From Paenibacillus sp. FSL H7-0737 (GTDB lineage: Bacteria; Bacillota; Bacilli; Paenibacillales; Paenibacillaceae): DNA of 64,000 nucleotides. The DNA is taken from NCBI RefSeq assembly GCF_000758545.1, contig NZ_CP009279.1:4960001-5024000 (forward strand). The letters are read 5' to 3'. The notes beneath the pieces are model-generated. The model saw only the letters and a list, made by a program, of their open reading frames with translations. It did no database searches and was not told the origin of the DNA. Each line of letters begins with the position of its first letter. The stretch's first letter is position 1. Of the stretch, positions 7,931-16,170 are shown one piece after another. The position numbers were made by a program, and so were the translations under genes.

Positions 7931-9547
7931 GTGTATCCAATGTATAATGTAATGCTGGTGGATGATGAACCCATTGTAAAAGTCGCGCTCAGAACCATGA
8001 TTCCATGGGAAGAGCTTGGATATATGATCTGTGCTACAGCCTCTGACGGAGTTGAAGCTTTAACCCTTGTTGAGAAGTTTAATCCCCATATCATCATTAC
8101 AGATCTCAAAATGCCTAATATGGATGGTTTGCAGCTGATAAAAGAACTCAATAACAGAGGGTTTGCCGGGAAAATCCTGGTGGCAAGTAACCACGGGGAG
8201 TATGAATTGGTTCGTGAAGCATTAGTACTTGGCGCTGTAGATTATATGCTTAAGATTAGTATGAAGACTGCGGACCTCATCCAGTTGCTGGAGAAATCCA
8301 CGCAGCTAATCCAAGAACAGCTTCATTCCAAGCAGCAGCTAGAGACACAATCTCAGCTATTGCAACACAATTTAAAGAGTGTGAAGAATGCGATTTTAAA
8401 AGATTATTTTACCGACCCATATTATGATATGAATCAGCTTGAGCAGCAAAATTCTATAACACTCGCTTTTAGTGACAATAGCTGCTACTTGTTCTACATC
8501 ACCTTTGAGCAAAATAGCGCCAGCCCTAGCGCACGTAAAAACCAGCTATCGGTATCCTTCATTGAAAACATCATCTTAGATATCCTGGAAACCGTAGATC
8601 AATTCGAAATTATTCAGCTTGAATCGAATGCATTGTTGCTGCTAATCTCCACTGATACCTTGGACAATCAGCAAATTATCCGTACCGACTTTATCCATAG
8701 AGTCATTCAGTTGATCAAAATGTATATTTCCATTACCCCTACCATTGTTTATTCCCAGCCCATTAGAGGATACGCTGAGGCGAAAGTAATGCTAGAGCGA
8801 TGTAAAGAATCCTTGGAAATCCAATTTTACAACGAAATAACGATTATTGATCCCGAGATTGTCCATTTAAATGATACGCTCGATTTCGAAAACGTTCATG
8901 AGTTCTCTACGAATTTAATACAGGCCTGGAAACGTTCGGGCGTTGAAGCCGTTAATCAAGCCACTCAAAATTTCCTTGAAACCTGCAGATCGAAACAAAT
9001 AAAGCCGGCTGAAGCCAAAACATTCATCGTCAATTGTCTGCACTATCTTCCATTATGCGATGCTCACATTATCGTTGAAGATCCAAAGCTTTTGAAAACA
9101 ACTATTGAGAATATTGCAAACAGTAAACGAAGTGCTGAGATTCTAACGCAGATGGAGCTTTTATTTCAATTATTCTCACATCAAAAACAACAGATTGTGA
9201 CTACCCATAATAGGGATGTTAAACAAACGATTGATTATATCAATGCAAATTATCAGAAAAAGCTGACCTTATCTCTGATTGCCAAGCAGGTCAACTTAAG
9301 TGAGAACTATCTATCCAGAATCTTTAAAGAAGAAGTCGGCCAAAGTATCATTCATTACATTAACACCGTAAAAATGGAGAAAGCCGCAGAGTTAATTCTA
9401 AAGGGCAACCCTTATGTCAAAGAGATTTCTACGCAAATCGGTATACATGATCAATTTTATTTCACCAGACTTTTCAAGAAGCATTTTGGAGTTAATCCGA
9501 GTGAATATAAAGATTATGTTCAAGCAACGCTTAGCTCAGGAAATTAA
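7931..9547 (+). CDS. YesN-type response regulator, AraC output domain
   Basis: Transcription regulator partner of the preceding kinase. The receiver domain begins MYNVMLVDDEP, with phosphoacceptor D58 in IIITDLKMPNMDG. The middle region is the usual divergent YesN linker. The C-terminal AraC-type double helix-turn-helix contains LSLIAKQVNLSENYLSRIF and ends FGVNPSEYKDYV. I place the start at GTG 7931 because AAGGGG ends about eight bases before it; GTG 7922 and ATG 7940 are alternatives. It probably activates the divergent lipoprotein/permease/GH112 operon. Confidence 0.9.
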   Translation: MYPMYNVMLVDDEPIVKVALRTMIPWEELGYMICATASDGVEALTLVEKFNPHIIITDLKMPNMDGLQLIKELNNRGFAGKILVASNHGEYELVREALVLGAVDYMLKISMKTADLIQLLEKSTQLIQEQLHSKQQLETQSQLLQHNLKSVKNAILKDYFTDPYYDMNQLEQQNSITLAFSDNSCYLFYITFEQNSASPSARKNQLSVSFIENIILDILETVDQFEIIQLESNALLLLISTDTLDNQQIIRTDFIHRVIQLIKMYISITPTIVYSQPIRGYAEAKVMLERCKESLEIQFYNEITIIDPEIVHLNDTLDFENVHEFSTNLIQAWKRSGVEAVNQATQNFLETCRSKQIKPAEAKTFIVNCLHYLPLCDAHIIVEDPKLLKTTIENIANSKRSAEILTQMELLFQLFSHQKQQIVTTHNRDVKQTIDYINANYQKKLTLSLIAKQVNLSENYLSRIFKEEVGQSIIHYINTVKMEKAAELILKGNPYVKEISTQIGIHDQFYFTRLFKKHFGVNPSEYKDYVQATLSSGN

Positions 9548-9571
9548 GATCCTTTCTTTTACGACGAAAGG

Positions 9572-9605
9572 CCGTTGCTGTAGATCAGCAACGGTCTCTT
9601 TTTTT
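9572..9605 (+). terminator. Rho-independent terminator of the YesMN pair
   Basis: Perfect nine-base stem CCGTTGCTG / CAGCAACGG with a TAGAT loop, then TCTC and a run of seven T. It starts 24 bases after the YesN stop codon. Confidence 0.9.
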
Positions 9606-9609
9606 GGTA

Positions 9610-10155
9610 TTACATCACTTTCCGAAACAATTCTTTGTTTAATCGCTCCAGCTGCAGAAGATGATGACGATAGTGCATCTCAATAAGCAGGAACCATTCC
9701 TCCGCGGATAGTCCACCAAATCGCGGGTGAGATACGGTATTTTGTTTGGACGCTTTTTCAAGAGACGGTTCGATCTCTCTCATTCTTTGGATGACTGAAT
9801 GTAACCCTTGACTTAATTGTTCCTTGCTCTCCGGCTGCTCCGGCGTATATTGGGCGGAAGGCGGAACCTGAATACGAATGGGCGGAAAACTGCCTTGTGC
9901 AAATATAGCCGCACCATCCTCGGTTTTCCCCACATGAGATACCGAGGGATCTTGGTTGAGCACCAGACATTGATCAATATTACGAAGCTGCATATACAGT
10001 GCCGAGTTAATGAGATGTTGAACCATCTGTCCGATGGACCACTCGTTTTCACTCGGCTTTTGCATCAGCTGCTCCAGATTGAATCGCTCTACTTCTTGAA
10101 TATAGTATGTCGTAGTTTCTTCAAAACGTTGTAAGGCTTCTTTTGTTGTAATCAT
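9610..10155 (-). CDS. DinB-like domain protein
   Basis: A 181-residue protein of the DinB/YfiT four-helix-bundle superfamily. The N-terminal helix pattern RFEETTTYYIQEVERF is followed by NEWSIGQMVQHLINSALYM, with a metal-ligand type His near residue 47. A second His-rich segment LIEMHYRHHLLQLERL (about 156-171) completes the usual ligand set. Members are metal-dependent thiol-linked or unknown-function enzymes, and the exact role here is not known. The start has a clear CAGGAG site. It follows the WYL regulator after a terminator, so it is probably transcribed separately. Confidence 0.8.
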   Translation of the reverse strand: MITTKEALQRFEETTTYYIQEVERFNLEQLMQKPSENEWSIGQMVQHLINSALYMQLRNIDQCLVLNQDPSVSHVGKTEDGAAIFAQGSFPPIRIQVPPSAQYTPEQPESKEQLSQGLHSVIQRMREIEPSLEKASKQNTVSHPRFGGLSAEEWFLLIEMHYRHHLLQLERLNKELFRKVM

Positions 10156-10196
10156 TATATATCAGCTCCTGTAGTCATTGATTATCCAAGTATATA

Positions 10197-10232
10197 AAAA
10201 CGCTACTGACAGCGTTATGTCAGTAGCGTTTT
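10197..10232 (-). terminator. Terminator overlapping the end of the WYL regulator
   Basis: Perfect 14-base inverted repeat AAAACGCTACTGAC / GTCAGTAGCGTTTT with an eight-base loop. The stem includes the last codons and the TGA stop of the regulator gene. A-rich and T-rich flanks allow action on both strands. Confidence 0.8.
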
Positions 10233-11167
10233 AACATTATTTCTAGTTCGTTTCTAACTTGCTGGCGAAAAGATTCCGGCTCTAGCACAACCATGCCACC
10301 TCCCCAGCCCAGCACCCATTGCAGCAATTCCGCTGGCTCTCGAACCCGAAAAGTAACCCGTAAGCCTTCCGCATGATCCTCTATAGTTTCCATATAAAAA
10401 TTGTTCGATTCCCTTACCTTATCAGCTATGTCAGAATGGACTAAGATAACCACATGAACGTTGCGATCATCAGGAGGTTGGTATACCTCCAATTGAAAAT
10501 CCGCTGGCCGTATAAATTTATCTTCCAGTCCAATAAGCTCCCTCATTCGGGATAACCGGAAATGACGGATGTCTTGACGCAATTCACACCAGGCGACGAG
10601 TACCCATGATCCTTGATGAAGCACAAGTCCGTAAGGAGCAACCGTACGAATACTTTGACGGTTCCCATCGGCTTCGGCGATTCTTTTGGAATAACGAAAT
10701 CTTATTTTCCTTTCCTCCAATATCGCTCGACGAATGGCTTCCAGACATGCCTTTTCTTGTATTGGTGCTATATCTGCTGCGGATGCAAATAAACGAAAAC
10801 TTTTGCGGATCTGTGATGCTTCACTGCGGATGGCTTCTGGCAGGATAGCTTCTATTTTTGCTTTAGAACTTCTAGCCTTATTGCCATAATGGGCATCAAA
10901 CCACTGCTCGATAAAGTCAGTCCCGATAAGCAATGTCACTGCTTCGTCCAGCGTGAAACTAACGGGTGGCAGGAAATACCCCTCAATCAAGGAGTAGCCC
11001 TGCCCTGGCGCTCCTATTATGGATACGCCTGCTTCACTCAGTGCCTGAATATCCCGATAGATAGTTCTCACGCTCGTTTCAAACGTAGCCGCCAAATCTT
11101 CCGCCCGTAACATTTTGTTACGCTGCAGTTCAAGCACTATAGCTAACAAACGGTCCATTTTGTTCAT
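10220..11167 (-). CDS. YafY-type transcriptional regulator (HTH + WYL domain)
   Basis: Cytoplasmic DNA-binding protein of 315 residues. The N-terminal DeoR-like helix-turn-helix reads LAATFETSVRTIYRDIQAL (about 25-43). The central WYL domain begins with RKIRFRYSKR and carries the TVAPYGLVLHQGSWVLVAWC segment, and a WCX-like C-terminal region follows. WYL domains usually bind nucleotides or other small ligands. The target is not evident; nearby candidates are DinB (9610) and the divergent F420-ligase-like gene. The start has GGGAGGGAGA upstream. Confidence 0.88.
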   Translation of the reverse strand: MNKMDRLLAIVLELQRNKMLRAEDLAATFETSVRTIYRDIQALSEAGVSIIGAPGQGYSLIEGYFLPPVSFTLDEAVTLLIGTDFIEQWFDAHYGNKARSSKAKIEAILPEAIRSEASQIRKSFRLFASAADIAPIQEKACLEAIRRAILEERKIRFRYSKRIAEADGNRQSIRTVAPYGLVLHQGSWVLVAWCELRQDIRHFRLSRMRELIGLEDKFIRPADFQLEVYQPPDDRNVHVVILVHSDIADKVRESNNFYMETIEDHAEGLRVTFRVREPAELLQWVLGWGGGMVVLEPESFRQQVRNELEIMLKRY

Positions 11168-11299
11168 ACGGCTCTCCCTCCCCGATAAATTGTTTTAATA
11201 TCTCAAACGGCAATGTAAAAAACCTCTAAAAACTTCTATATCTATAAACCATTTTTATATTAGATATTATAAACATTAATTTTACTTATATCGCTCTAA

Positions 11300-11354
11300 A
11301 AGGGTATAGTAATATAGGGATTATAACCATTACTTATATAGAGAGTATACCCTT
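11300..11354. promoter_or_regulatory. Dyad-symmetry leader before the F420-ligase-like gene
   Basis: Nine-base arms AAGGGTATA (11300-11308) and TATACCCTT (11346-11354) enclose a second pair AGTAAT / ATTACT. A direct repeat TTACTTATAT occurs at 11282-11291 and 11330-11339. The second large arm ends just before the ribosome binding site (AGGAGA, 11360-11365). It could be an operator pair or a leader hairpin. A possible promoter (TTTACT, 18 bases, TATAGT at 11305) overlaps the left arm, which favours a DNA-level operator. Confidence 0.5.
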
Positions 11355-11372
11355 ATAAGAGGAGAGATCATA

Positions 11373-12563
11373 TTGGAAAGAGTAGTTGGAACAGTGATAC
11401 GTGGACTCCGCGGGCCCATCATTAACAATGGGGATAACATTGAAGAAATCGTAGTTCAGACGGTATTGAATGCAGCAACAGTCGAAGGTTTCTCGATCGA
11501 GGATCGTGATATTGTAACCGTAACGGAATCCATTGTGGCTCGGGCACAAGGAAACTATGCGACAATTGATAATATTGCTGCTGATATAAAGGCAAAATTC
11601 GGTGAAGAAACTGTGGGTGTTATTTTCCCTATCCTTAGCCGTAACCGATTTGCTAACTGCTTGCGTGGAATTGCCAAAGGAGCAAAAAAAGTAGTCTTAA
11701 TGCTAAGCTATCCATCTGATGAAGTGGGCAACCATCTTGTAGACATCGACGAATTAGATGCTAAGGGCGTTAATCCATGGACGGATGTGTTAACAGAGGC
11801 TCAATTCCGTGAGTTTTTCGGCTATATTAAGCACCCATTCACAGGTGTTGACTATATCGAATATTATAAAGGTTTAATTGAAGCTGAAGGTGTGGCTTGT
11901 GAAGTCATCTTCTCCAACAACCCAAAAACCATTTTAAACTATACAAAAAATGTATTAACTTGCGATATTCACACTCGCTTCAGAACCAAGCGTATTCTCA
12001 CAAACAACGGTGCTGAAAAAGTATTTGGCTTGGATGATATTCTTACACAATCAATCGATGGCAGCGGCTTTAACGAAGCCTATGGTCTGCTAGGATCAAA
12101 CAAAGCTACAGAAGAAAGTGTAAAGCTATTTCCAAACAACTGCCAACCTATCGTAGATGGTATCCAAGCAAAAATCAAAGAAATTACAGGTAAAACTGTA
12201 GAAGTTATGGTTTATGGCGATGGAGCATTCAAAGATCCAGTCGGTAAAATATGGGAACTGGCAGATCCAGTTGTATCCCCTGCTTACACTGCCGGACTTG
12301 ATGGAACACCAAATGAAGTGAAATTGAAATATTTGGCCGATAACAACTTCTCTCATCTTCGTGGTGAAGAGCTGAAACAAGCCATTTCTAAATACATCCA
12401 GAATAAAAATGATGACCTGGTTGGTGCGATGGAAGCACAAGGGACTACTCCTCGTAGATTAACGGACTTGATTGGTTCATTATCTGATTTGACTTCTGGT
12501 AGTGGCGATAAAGGAACACCGATGATTTATATTCAAGGTTACTTCGATAACTATACAAAATAA
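11373..12563 (+). CDS. Coenzyme F420-0:L-glutamate ligase-like protein
   Basis: A 396-residue protein of the F420_ligase (CofE-like) superfamily as found in Firmicutes. The N-terminus VVGTVIRGLRGPIINNGDNI resembles the CofE opening, followed by FSIEDRDIVTVTESIVARAQGNY, the usual ligase segment. The C-terminal half has VEVMVYGDGAFKDPVGKIWELADPVVSP. It starts with TTG at 11373 behind AGGAGA. Firmicutes of this type are not known to make F420 and I see no cofC, cofD or cofG/H here, so the real substrate is probably different. It is a stand-alone gene with its own terminator. Confidence 0.8.
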   Translation: MERVVGTVIRGLRGPIINNGDNIEEIVVQTVLNAATVEGFSIEDRDIVTVTESIVARAQGNYATIDNIAADIKAKFGEETVGVIFPILSRNRFANCLRGIAKGAKKVVLMLSYPSDEVGNHLVDIDELDAKGVNPWTDVLTEAQFREFFGYIKHPFTGVDYIEYYKGLIEAEGVACEVIFSNNPKTILNYTKNVLTCDIHTRFRTKRILTNNGAEKVFGLDDILTQSIDGSGFNEAYGLLGSNKATEESVKLFPNNCQPIVDGIQAKIKEITGKTVEVMVYGDGAFKDPVGKIWELADPVVSPAYTAGLDGTPNEVKLKYLADNNFSHLRGEELKQAISKYIQNKNDDLVGAMEAQGTTPRRLTDLIGSLSDLTSGSGDKGTPMIYIQGYFDNYTK

Positions 12564-12572
12564 GATGAGTAC

Positions 12573-12609
12573 AAAAAGGGAGTCTCCTCTACGAGACTTC
12601 CCTTTTTTT
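12573..12609 (+). terminator. Terminator of the F420-ligase-like gene
   Basis: AAAAAGGGAGTCTC and GAGACTTCCCTTTTT form a stem of about ten pairs with one bulged base and a short loop, followed by a run of seven T. The A-run on the other side suggests it could act in both directions. Confidence 0.88.
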
Positions 12610-12647
12610 ACTTTGCGGTGCCCTCTTTCATATCAAGGCATTGATAG

Positions 12648-12786
12648 ATTAGGGAATTCCTCCCTGAAATTCGACTGATTTGACGGTAAATCTTGATTTC
12701 ACTCTGTTTTTTAGGGAGGAATTCCCTGATTGCATTCATTTAAAGCAATTATCGGCTTTTATTAGGGAGCTTTTCCCTAATTACTC
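12648..12786. repeat. Dispersed triple-palindrome element, copy 2
   Basis: Palindromes at 12651-12665 (AGGGAATTCCTCCCT, identical to the first unit of copy 1), 12713-12727 (AGGGAGGAATTCCCT, its exact reverse complement) and 12764-12778 (AGGGAGCTTTTCCCT). Start-to-start distances are 62 and 51 bases, exactly as in copy 1 at 6-145. Both copies end with a near-identical AATTACTC. It fills most of the 357-base gap between two convergent genes, together with two hairpins. No coding potential is seen. Confidence 0.72.
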
Positions 12787-12848
12787 ACAATCCACTGGTA
12801 TAGTGACAGCACGCCAAGTAAATCCATGTACCCACTCTATATCAAAAT

Positions 12849-12892
12849 ACACCTTTAACCGTACGGATGAACATCCGAATGGTTAAAGGTGT
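12849..12892. terminator. Strong inverted repeat, probable terminator of the MetE-C-like gene
   Basis: Twelve-base arms ACACCTTTAACC / GGTTAAAGGTGT with an inner CGGATG / CATCCG stem, beginning 28 bases after the minus-strand gene ends. The T-run is short on either side, so termination strength is uncertain. Confidence 0.6.
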
Positions 12893-12920
12893 ATTGTCTC
12901 TGTCTACTTTTTAATTAGAG

Positions 12921-14060
12921 TTAATTCCAGATCTCTTCAGCAATCTCTTTAATATAAGCAAGCTTGCGCCATTGCTGCTCTTCTGTAAGGTGGTTACCTT
13001 CTTCAGTGGAAGCAAAGCCACATTGCGGGCTCAGGCAAATCCGGTTTAGATCGACATATTGCTTCGCTTCCTCAATACGCTTCAGAATATCTTCCTTGCT
13101 TTCAAGCTCACCAAATTTGGAAGAGAACAGGCCAAGCACGACCTGCTGATTGTCTTTTAGGAAGCGTAATGGTTTGAAGTCACCAGCACGTTCAGTATCA
13201 AACTCCAGATAGTAACCTGAGTAGTTATTGATGTTCAGAAGTGTTTGCGCGATAGGTTCATAACCTCCGCCTACTCCAGCATAAGTAGAAACATAATTGC
13301 CTCGGCATACATGTGTCGTTACAACGAGATCTTCCGGCAGTCCGGATACCACTTCTTCGTTCAACTTCGCAAGCTCGTTCGCATATTCAGCTACATTCAC
13401 ACCAACCTGATTCATAAATGCTATAAACTGTTCGTCGCACAGCGCTCCCCACGTGCAATCGTCGATTTGAATGCTGCGGCAGCCCGCTGCATAAAAGGCA
13501 AGAATTGACGCTTTGTATGCTTTGGCAATATCCGAAATTAGCTCTTCACGATTCGGGTATAATTCATTCGTGCTTTCCTTATTTTCTACCCGATCCAGCT
13601 CAAACAGGAATTGCGCTGCTGCAGGAATCGATTGGCGCGCAACAACATCCTCACCAGCAGCGCCTTTTAAGAATTCATAATGCGCTACAAAAGGGTGGCT
13701 GCTGTAGCTTATTTTTCCGGTCAGTCGTGCGGTTTCTGGTCTGGATTCTGCACCATTAAATTGGTAGCCTTGATCAATAATGGTCCGCTCTACACCATCA
13801 AAACCCCAGAAGAAGTCGAGATGCCACCAAGAGCGGCGGAATTCGCCGTCGGTTACAGCTTGAAGACCAACCTCTTTTTGTTTTTGCACGAGCTTCACAA
13901 TCTCGTCGTTCTCTACTTCCTTCAACTGCTCGGCAGTAATTTCGCTGTTTTTGAATTTCAATCTAGCCTCTTTCAACGCCTGAGGGCGCAGGAAGCTGCC
14001 AACAATATCATATCGAAATGGAGTAACGGTTCGCTTTTTAGGTTCGGTTTGAGTGCTCAT
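12921..14060 (-). CDS. MetE C-terminal-like methyltransferase (YxjG/YxjH family)
   Basis: A 379-residue cobalamin-independent methionine synthase-like protein that corresponds to the catalytic half of MetE only. Zinc-ligand segments are visible as TTHVCRGN (His and Cys) and LSPQCGFAST (Cys near the C-terminus). The substrate entry part DIVGSFLRPQALKEARLKF is standard for the family. It probably transfers a methyl group to homocysteine or a related thiol in sulfur metabolism; the methyl donor is unknown. Start ATG has GAGGAG upstream. No S-box or T-box leader fits the short upstream gap, but an inverted repeat at 14153-14170 may be an operator. Confidence 0.85.
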   Translation of the reverse strand: MSTQTEPKKRTVTPFRYDIVGSFLRPQALKEARLKFKNSEITAEQLKEVENDEIVKLVQKQKEVGLQAVTDGEFRRSWWHLDFFWGFDGVERTIIDQGYQFNGAESRPETARLTGKISYSSHPFVAHYEFLKGAAGEDVVARQSIPAAAQFLFELDRVENKESTNELYPNREELISDIAKAYKASILAFYAAGCRSIQIDDCTWGALCDEQFIAFMNQVGVNVAEYANELAKLNEEVVSGLPEDLVVTTHVCRGNYVSTYAGVGGGYEPIAQTLLNINNYSGYYLEFDTERAGDFKPLRFLKDNQQVVLGLFSSKFGELESKEDILKRIEEAKQYVDLNRICLSPQCGFASTEEGNHLTEEQQWRKLAYIKEIAEEIWN

Positions 14061-14152
14061 ATATTAATCTCCTCGTGAACAAATTATTAAAATTAATATA
14101 GCATATCCGATTGCCTATACCGTTACACCAATGAGTTATGGCAGGTTATAAG

Positions 14153-14170
14153 TATTAGTTATACCTAATA
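14153..14170. promoter_or_regulatory. Candidate operator upstream of the MetE-C-like gene
   Basis: TATTAG and CTAATA arms separated by six bases, inside a longer AT-rich region with a TTATAAGTATTAGTTATACC pattern that resembles LysR-type sites. It is the only clear symmetric motif in the 128-base gap between the ABC permease gene and the methyltransferase gene. Confidence 0.4.
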
Positions 14171-14188
14171 AATAAACGATTGTGTACG

Positions 14189-14962
14189 CTAGTATTGCCC
14201 CAGAAGACCTTTCTTCATGGCTATTTTCTCACAGCGATCAAACACAACGAGCCCTAGAATCAAATAAACCAGCGAATTTAATATTAATACGCCATAGTCA
14301 GATAAAGATAGATCCGTTAACGTTAGATTCTCAAGCATCACCGTTCTTACCATATTCACGCCTTTAACGAATGGGGCAAAAGCTAAAAACGGAGCTACAG
14401 TGATCGGAACAAATACAAGTCCCATCAAGACAAATTGAAAAATCTGTAGAAATGCTTGAATTTGTTTCACAATAATAGCCAAACCAGCAATCATAAAACT
14501 AACGCCTACCATACTTATCATAGTAACTATAATGATTGGGATCGTTGTCATGGGATTAAGACTCAACCATTGTCCCGAGGTTAGCATCGCTCCAAACAGC
14601 AAGAGAATCATAATGACGGACTGTAAGCCCAATTGACTGACGATCCGCGTGAGCATAATTTTCCACACACCCATGGGAGACATATATAACTGCTCTAACG
14701 TTCCACGCGTCGCTTCTGTGATTACCGAATAACCAATAAAGTTCATCGTCATCATCGTTAAGCTCCAAAAGACCACACTTACAATTGAATATTGAACATT
14801 CGTATTAAAACTGGCTGGATCTCCTATGAACATAATTCCAAAAAATGCAGCCAGAAATATAATATAAAAAGTGACTACTAATGCAATCGTGTTCGGTAAA
14901 TATCGTTTCAACTCAATATATTCCTTACGAAAATTAGCATTAAATAAATGGAGCCATTTCAT
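14189..14962 (-). CDS. ABC-2 type transporter permease
   Basis: Membrane subunit of an exporter-type ABC transporter, 257 residues with about six hydrophobic segments. ITEATRGTLEQLYMSPMGVWKIMLTRI (about 82-108) is the amphipathic cytoplasmic helix typical of ABC-2 permeases. It begins within the last codons of the ATPase gene (23-base overlap), with GGAGG upstream, so the two are translationally coupled. The exported substrate is unknown. Confidence 0.88.
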   Translation of the reverse strand: MKWLHLFNANFRKEYIELKRYLPNTIALVVTFYIIFLAAFFGIMFIGDPASFNTNVQYSIVSVVFWSLTMMTMNFIGYSVITEATRGTLEQLYMSPMGVWKIMLTRIVSQLGLQSVIMILLLFGAMLTSGQWLSLNPMTTIPIIIVTMISMVGVSFMIAGLAIIVKQIQAFLQIFQFVLMGLVFVPITVAPFLAFAPFVKGVNMVRTVMLENLTLTDLSLSDYGVLILNSLVYLILGLVVFDRCEKIAMKKGLLGQY

Positions 14963-15923
14963 GAGTCTTACCTCCCTTCACAATCTGAATAAACACTTGT
15001 TCAAAATCAATGGTTATTCGATCAATACTTTCCACCATCGTTCCTTCCTCTTTCAGAAGATCGAACAACTCGTAGATATCCTGACCATGCTCTAAATTCA
15101 CTTCCACGATCGTTTCATGAGAGCTTGCTTTATAAGTACTTAAAGGGAATATACTCAACAGTTTATTCTCCTGTTCAGGGCTTAATTGCTCACCTAATTT
15201 AATGGAATATGCCCTTGTTTCAAATAACTTAAGTAAATTCTCCACCCTGTCGTCAATCACAACTTCACCTTTGTTAATGATAATGGCACGGTCACACAGC
15301 TCCTGAACGACGGGCATATCATGTGAGCTAATAATGATCGTACGTTTCTCTTCCCTCACTATCGTTTTTAGAATATTTCGTAATTCATAACTAACCTCAA
15401 CATCCAAACCGAGCGTTGGCTCATCCAGCAAGATGACATCCGTATTAGCTAATAACGCCACAGCGATTGCCAGCTTTTGCTGCATCCCACGAGATAATCC
15501 ATTAACCAGCTCATTCTCCTTTTCTTTAAGGTTGAATTGCTCTAATAATTTATCTGTCTGATCGGCAATTTGCTTCCGAGAGTACCCCCGGTTACCTGCA
15601 AAATATTCTAAATTTTCCCGAACCGTAAGACGCCAATATAAATTCCGGTTCCCTTCTAATACAGCACTAATATGCTCTAGCGCTTTGAGTCTCTTCTTAC
15701 AAATATCTAAGCCATTAATGGATATAGAACCCCCATCCGATTCTAACAAACCACAGAGCATCTTTATTGTTGATGTTTTCCCAGCACCGTTGGGGCCTAG
15801 TAAACCGAGAACCTCTCCACGATTTACATGAAAAGAAACATCACGAACGGCATGGATCTTCTCTTTCGTCTTTCTTTTCTCGTATACCTTGCTAATCCCT
15901 CGTACTTCTATAATTTTCTCCAC
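14940..15923 (-). CDS. ABC transporter ATP-binding protein
   Basis: Cytoplasmic ATPase of the ABC-2 exporter, 327 residues. Walker A GPNGAGKT is at about 43-50, the signature LSRGM at 143-147 and Walker B VILLDEPT at 163-170. The H-loop is in IIISSHD. About 90 extra C-terminal residues form a DUF4162-like accessory region often seen in drug or antimicrobial peptide exporters. The start is GTG. A 16-base perfect palindrome (15990-16005) lies 67 bases upstream and may control the pair. Confidence 0.9.
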   Translation of the reverse strand: MEKIIEVRGISKVYEKRKTKEKIHAVRDVSFHVNRGEVLGLLGPNGAGKTSTIKMLCGLLESDGGSISINGLDICKKRLKALEHISAVLEGNRNLYWRLTVRENLEYFAGNRGYSRKQIADQTDKLLEQFNLKEKENELVNGLSRGMQQKLAIAVALLANTDVILLDEPTLGLDVEVSYELRNILKTIVREEKRTIIISSHDMPVVQELCDRAIIINKGEVVIDDRVENLLKLFETRAYSIKLGEQLSPEQENKLLSIFPLSTYKASSHETIVEVNLEHGQDIYELFDLLKEEGTMVESIDRITIDFEQVFIQIVKGGKTHEMAPFI

Positions 15924-15989
15924 CTTATAACCATCCTCTCCCGTACGATTTAAAAGAGTGATTCCATTGTTAAATTTATTTTATTTGAG

Positions 15990-16005
15990 TATCTAAATTT
16001 AGATA
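15990..16005. promoter_or_regulatory. Perfect 16-base palindrome, candidate operator
   Basis: TATCTAAATTTAGATA reads the same on both strands. It sits between the ABC exporter genes and the decayed MFS/SDR remnant and could serve either. The shape ATCTNNAATTNNAGAT resembles MhqR-type MarR operators, but no such regulator lies next to it. Nothing else was assigned in 15924-16170. Confidence 0.5.
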
Positions 16006-16170
16006 ACTGGCTCCAGATGGATACTTTCTCCGTCTGAGGAATGAGATTTGTATAGACGACAACTATGATATGTCTATAGGAAATATCGCATTTTTTAAGA
16101 ATGATTGGGTGAATGTCCGGCATGGAGCAAATGTAGGTTATTTCATCATAGAGAAAACGAGGAGGACATC

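Noticed and set aside
14061-14188. S-box or T-box leader for the MetE-C-like gene
   Set aside because: The gap is only 128 bases, has no multi-helix architecture and no terminator/antiterminator pair before the start.
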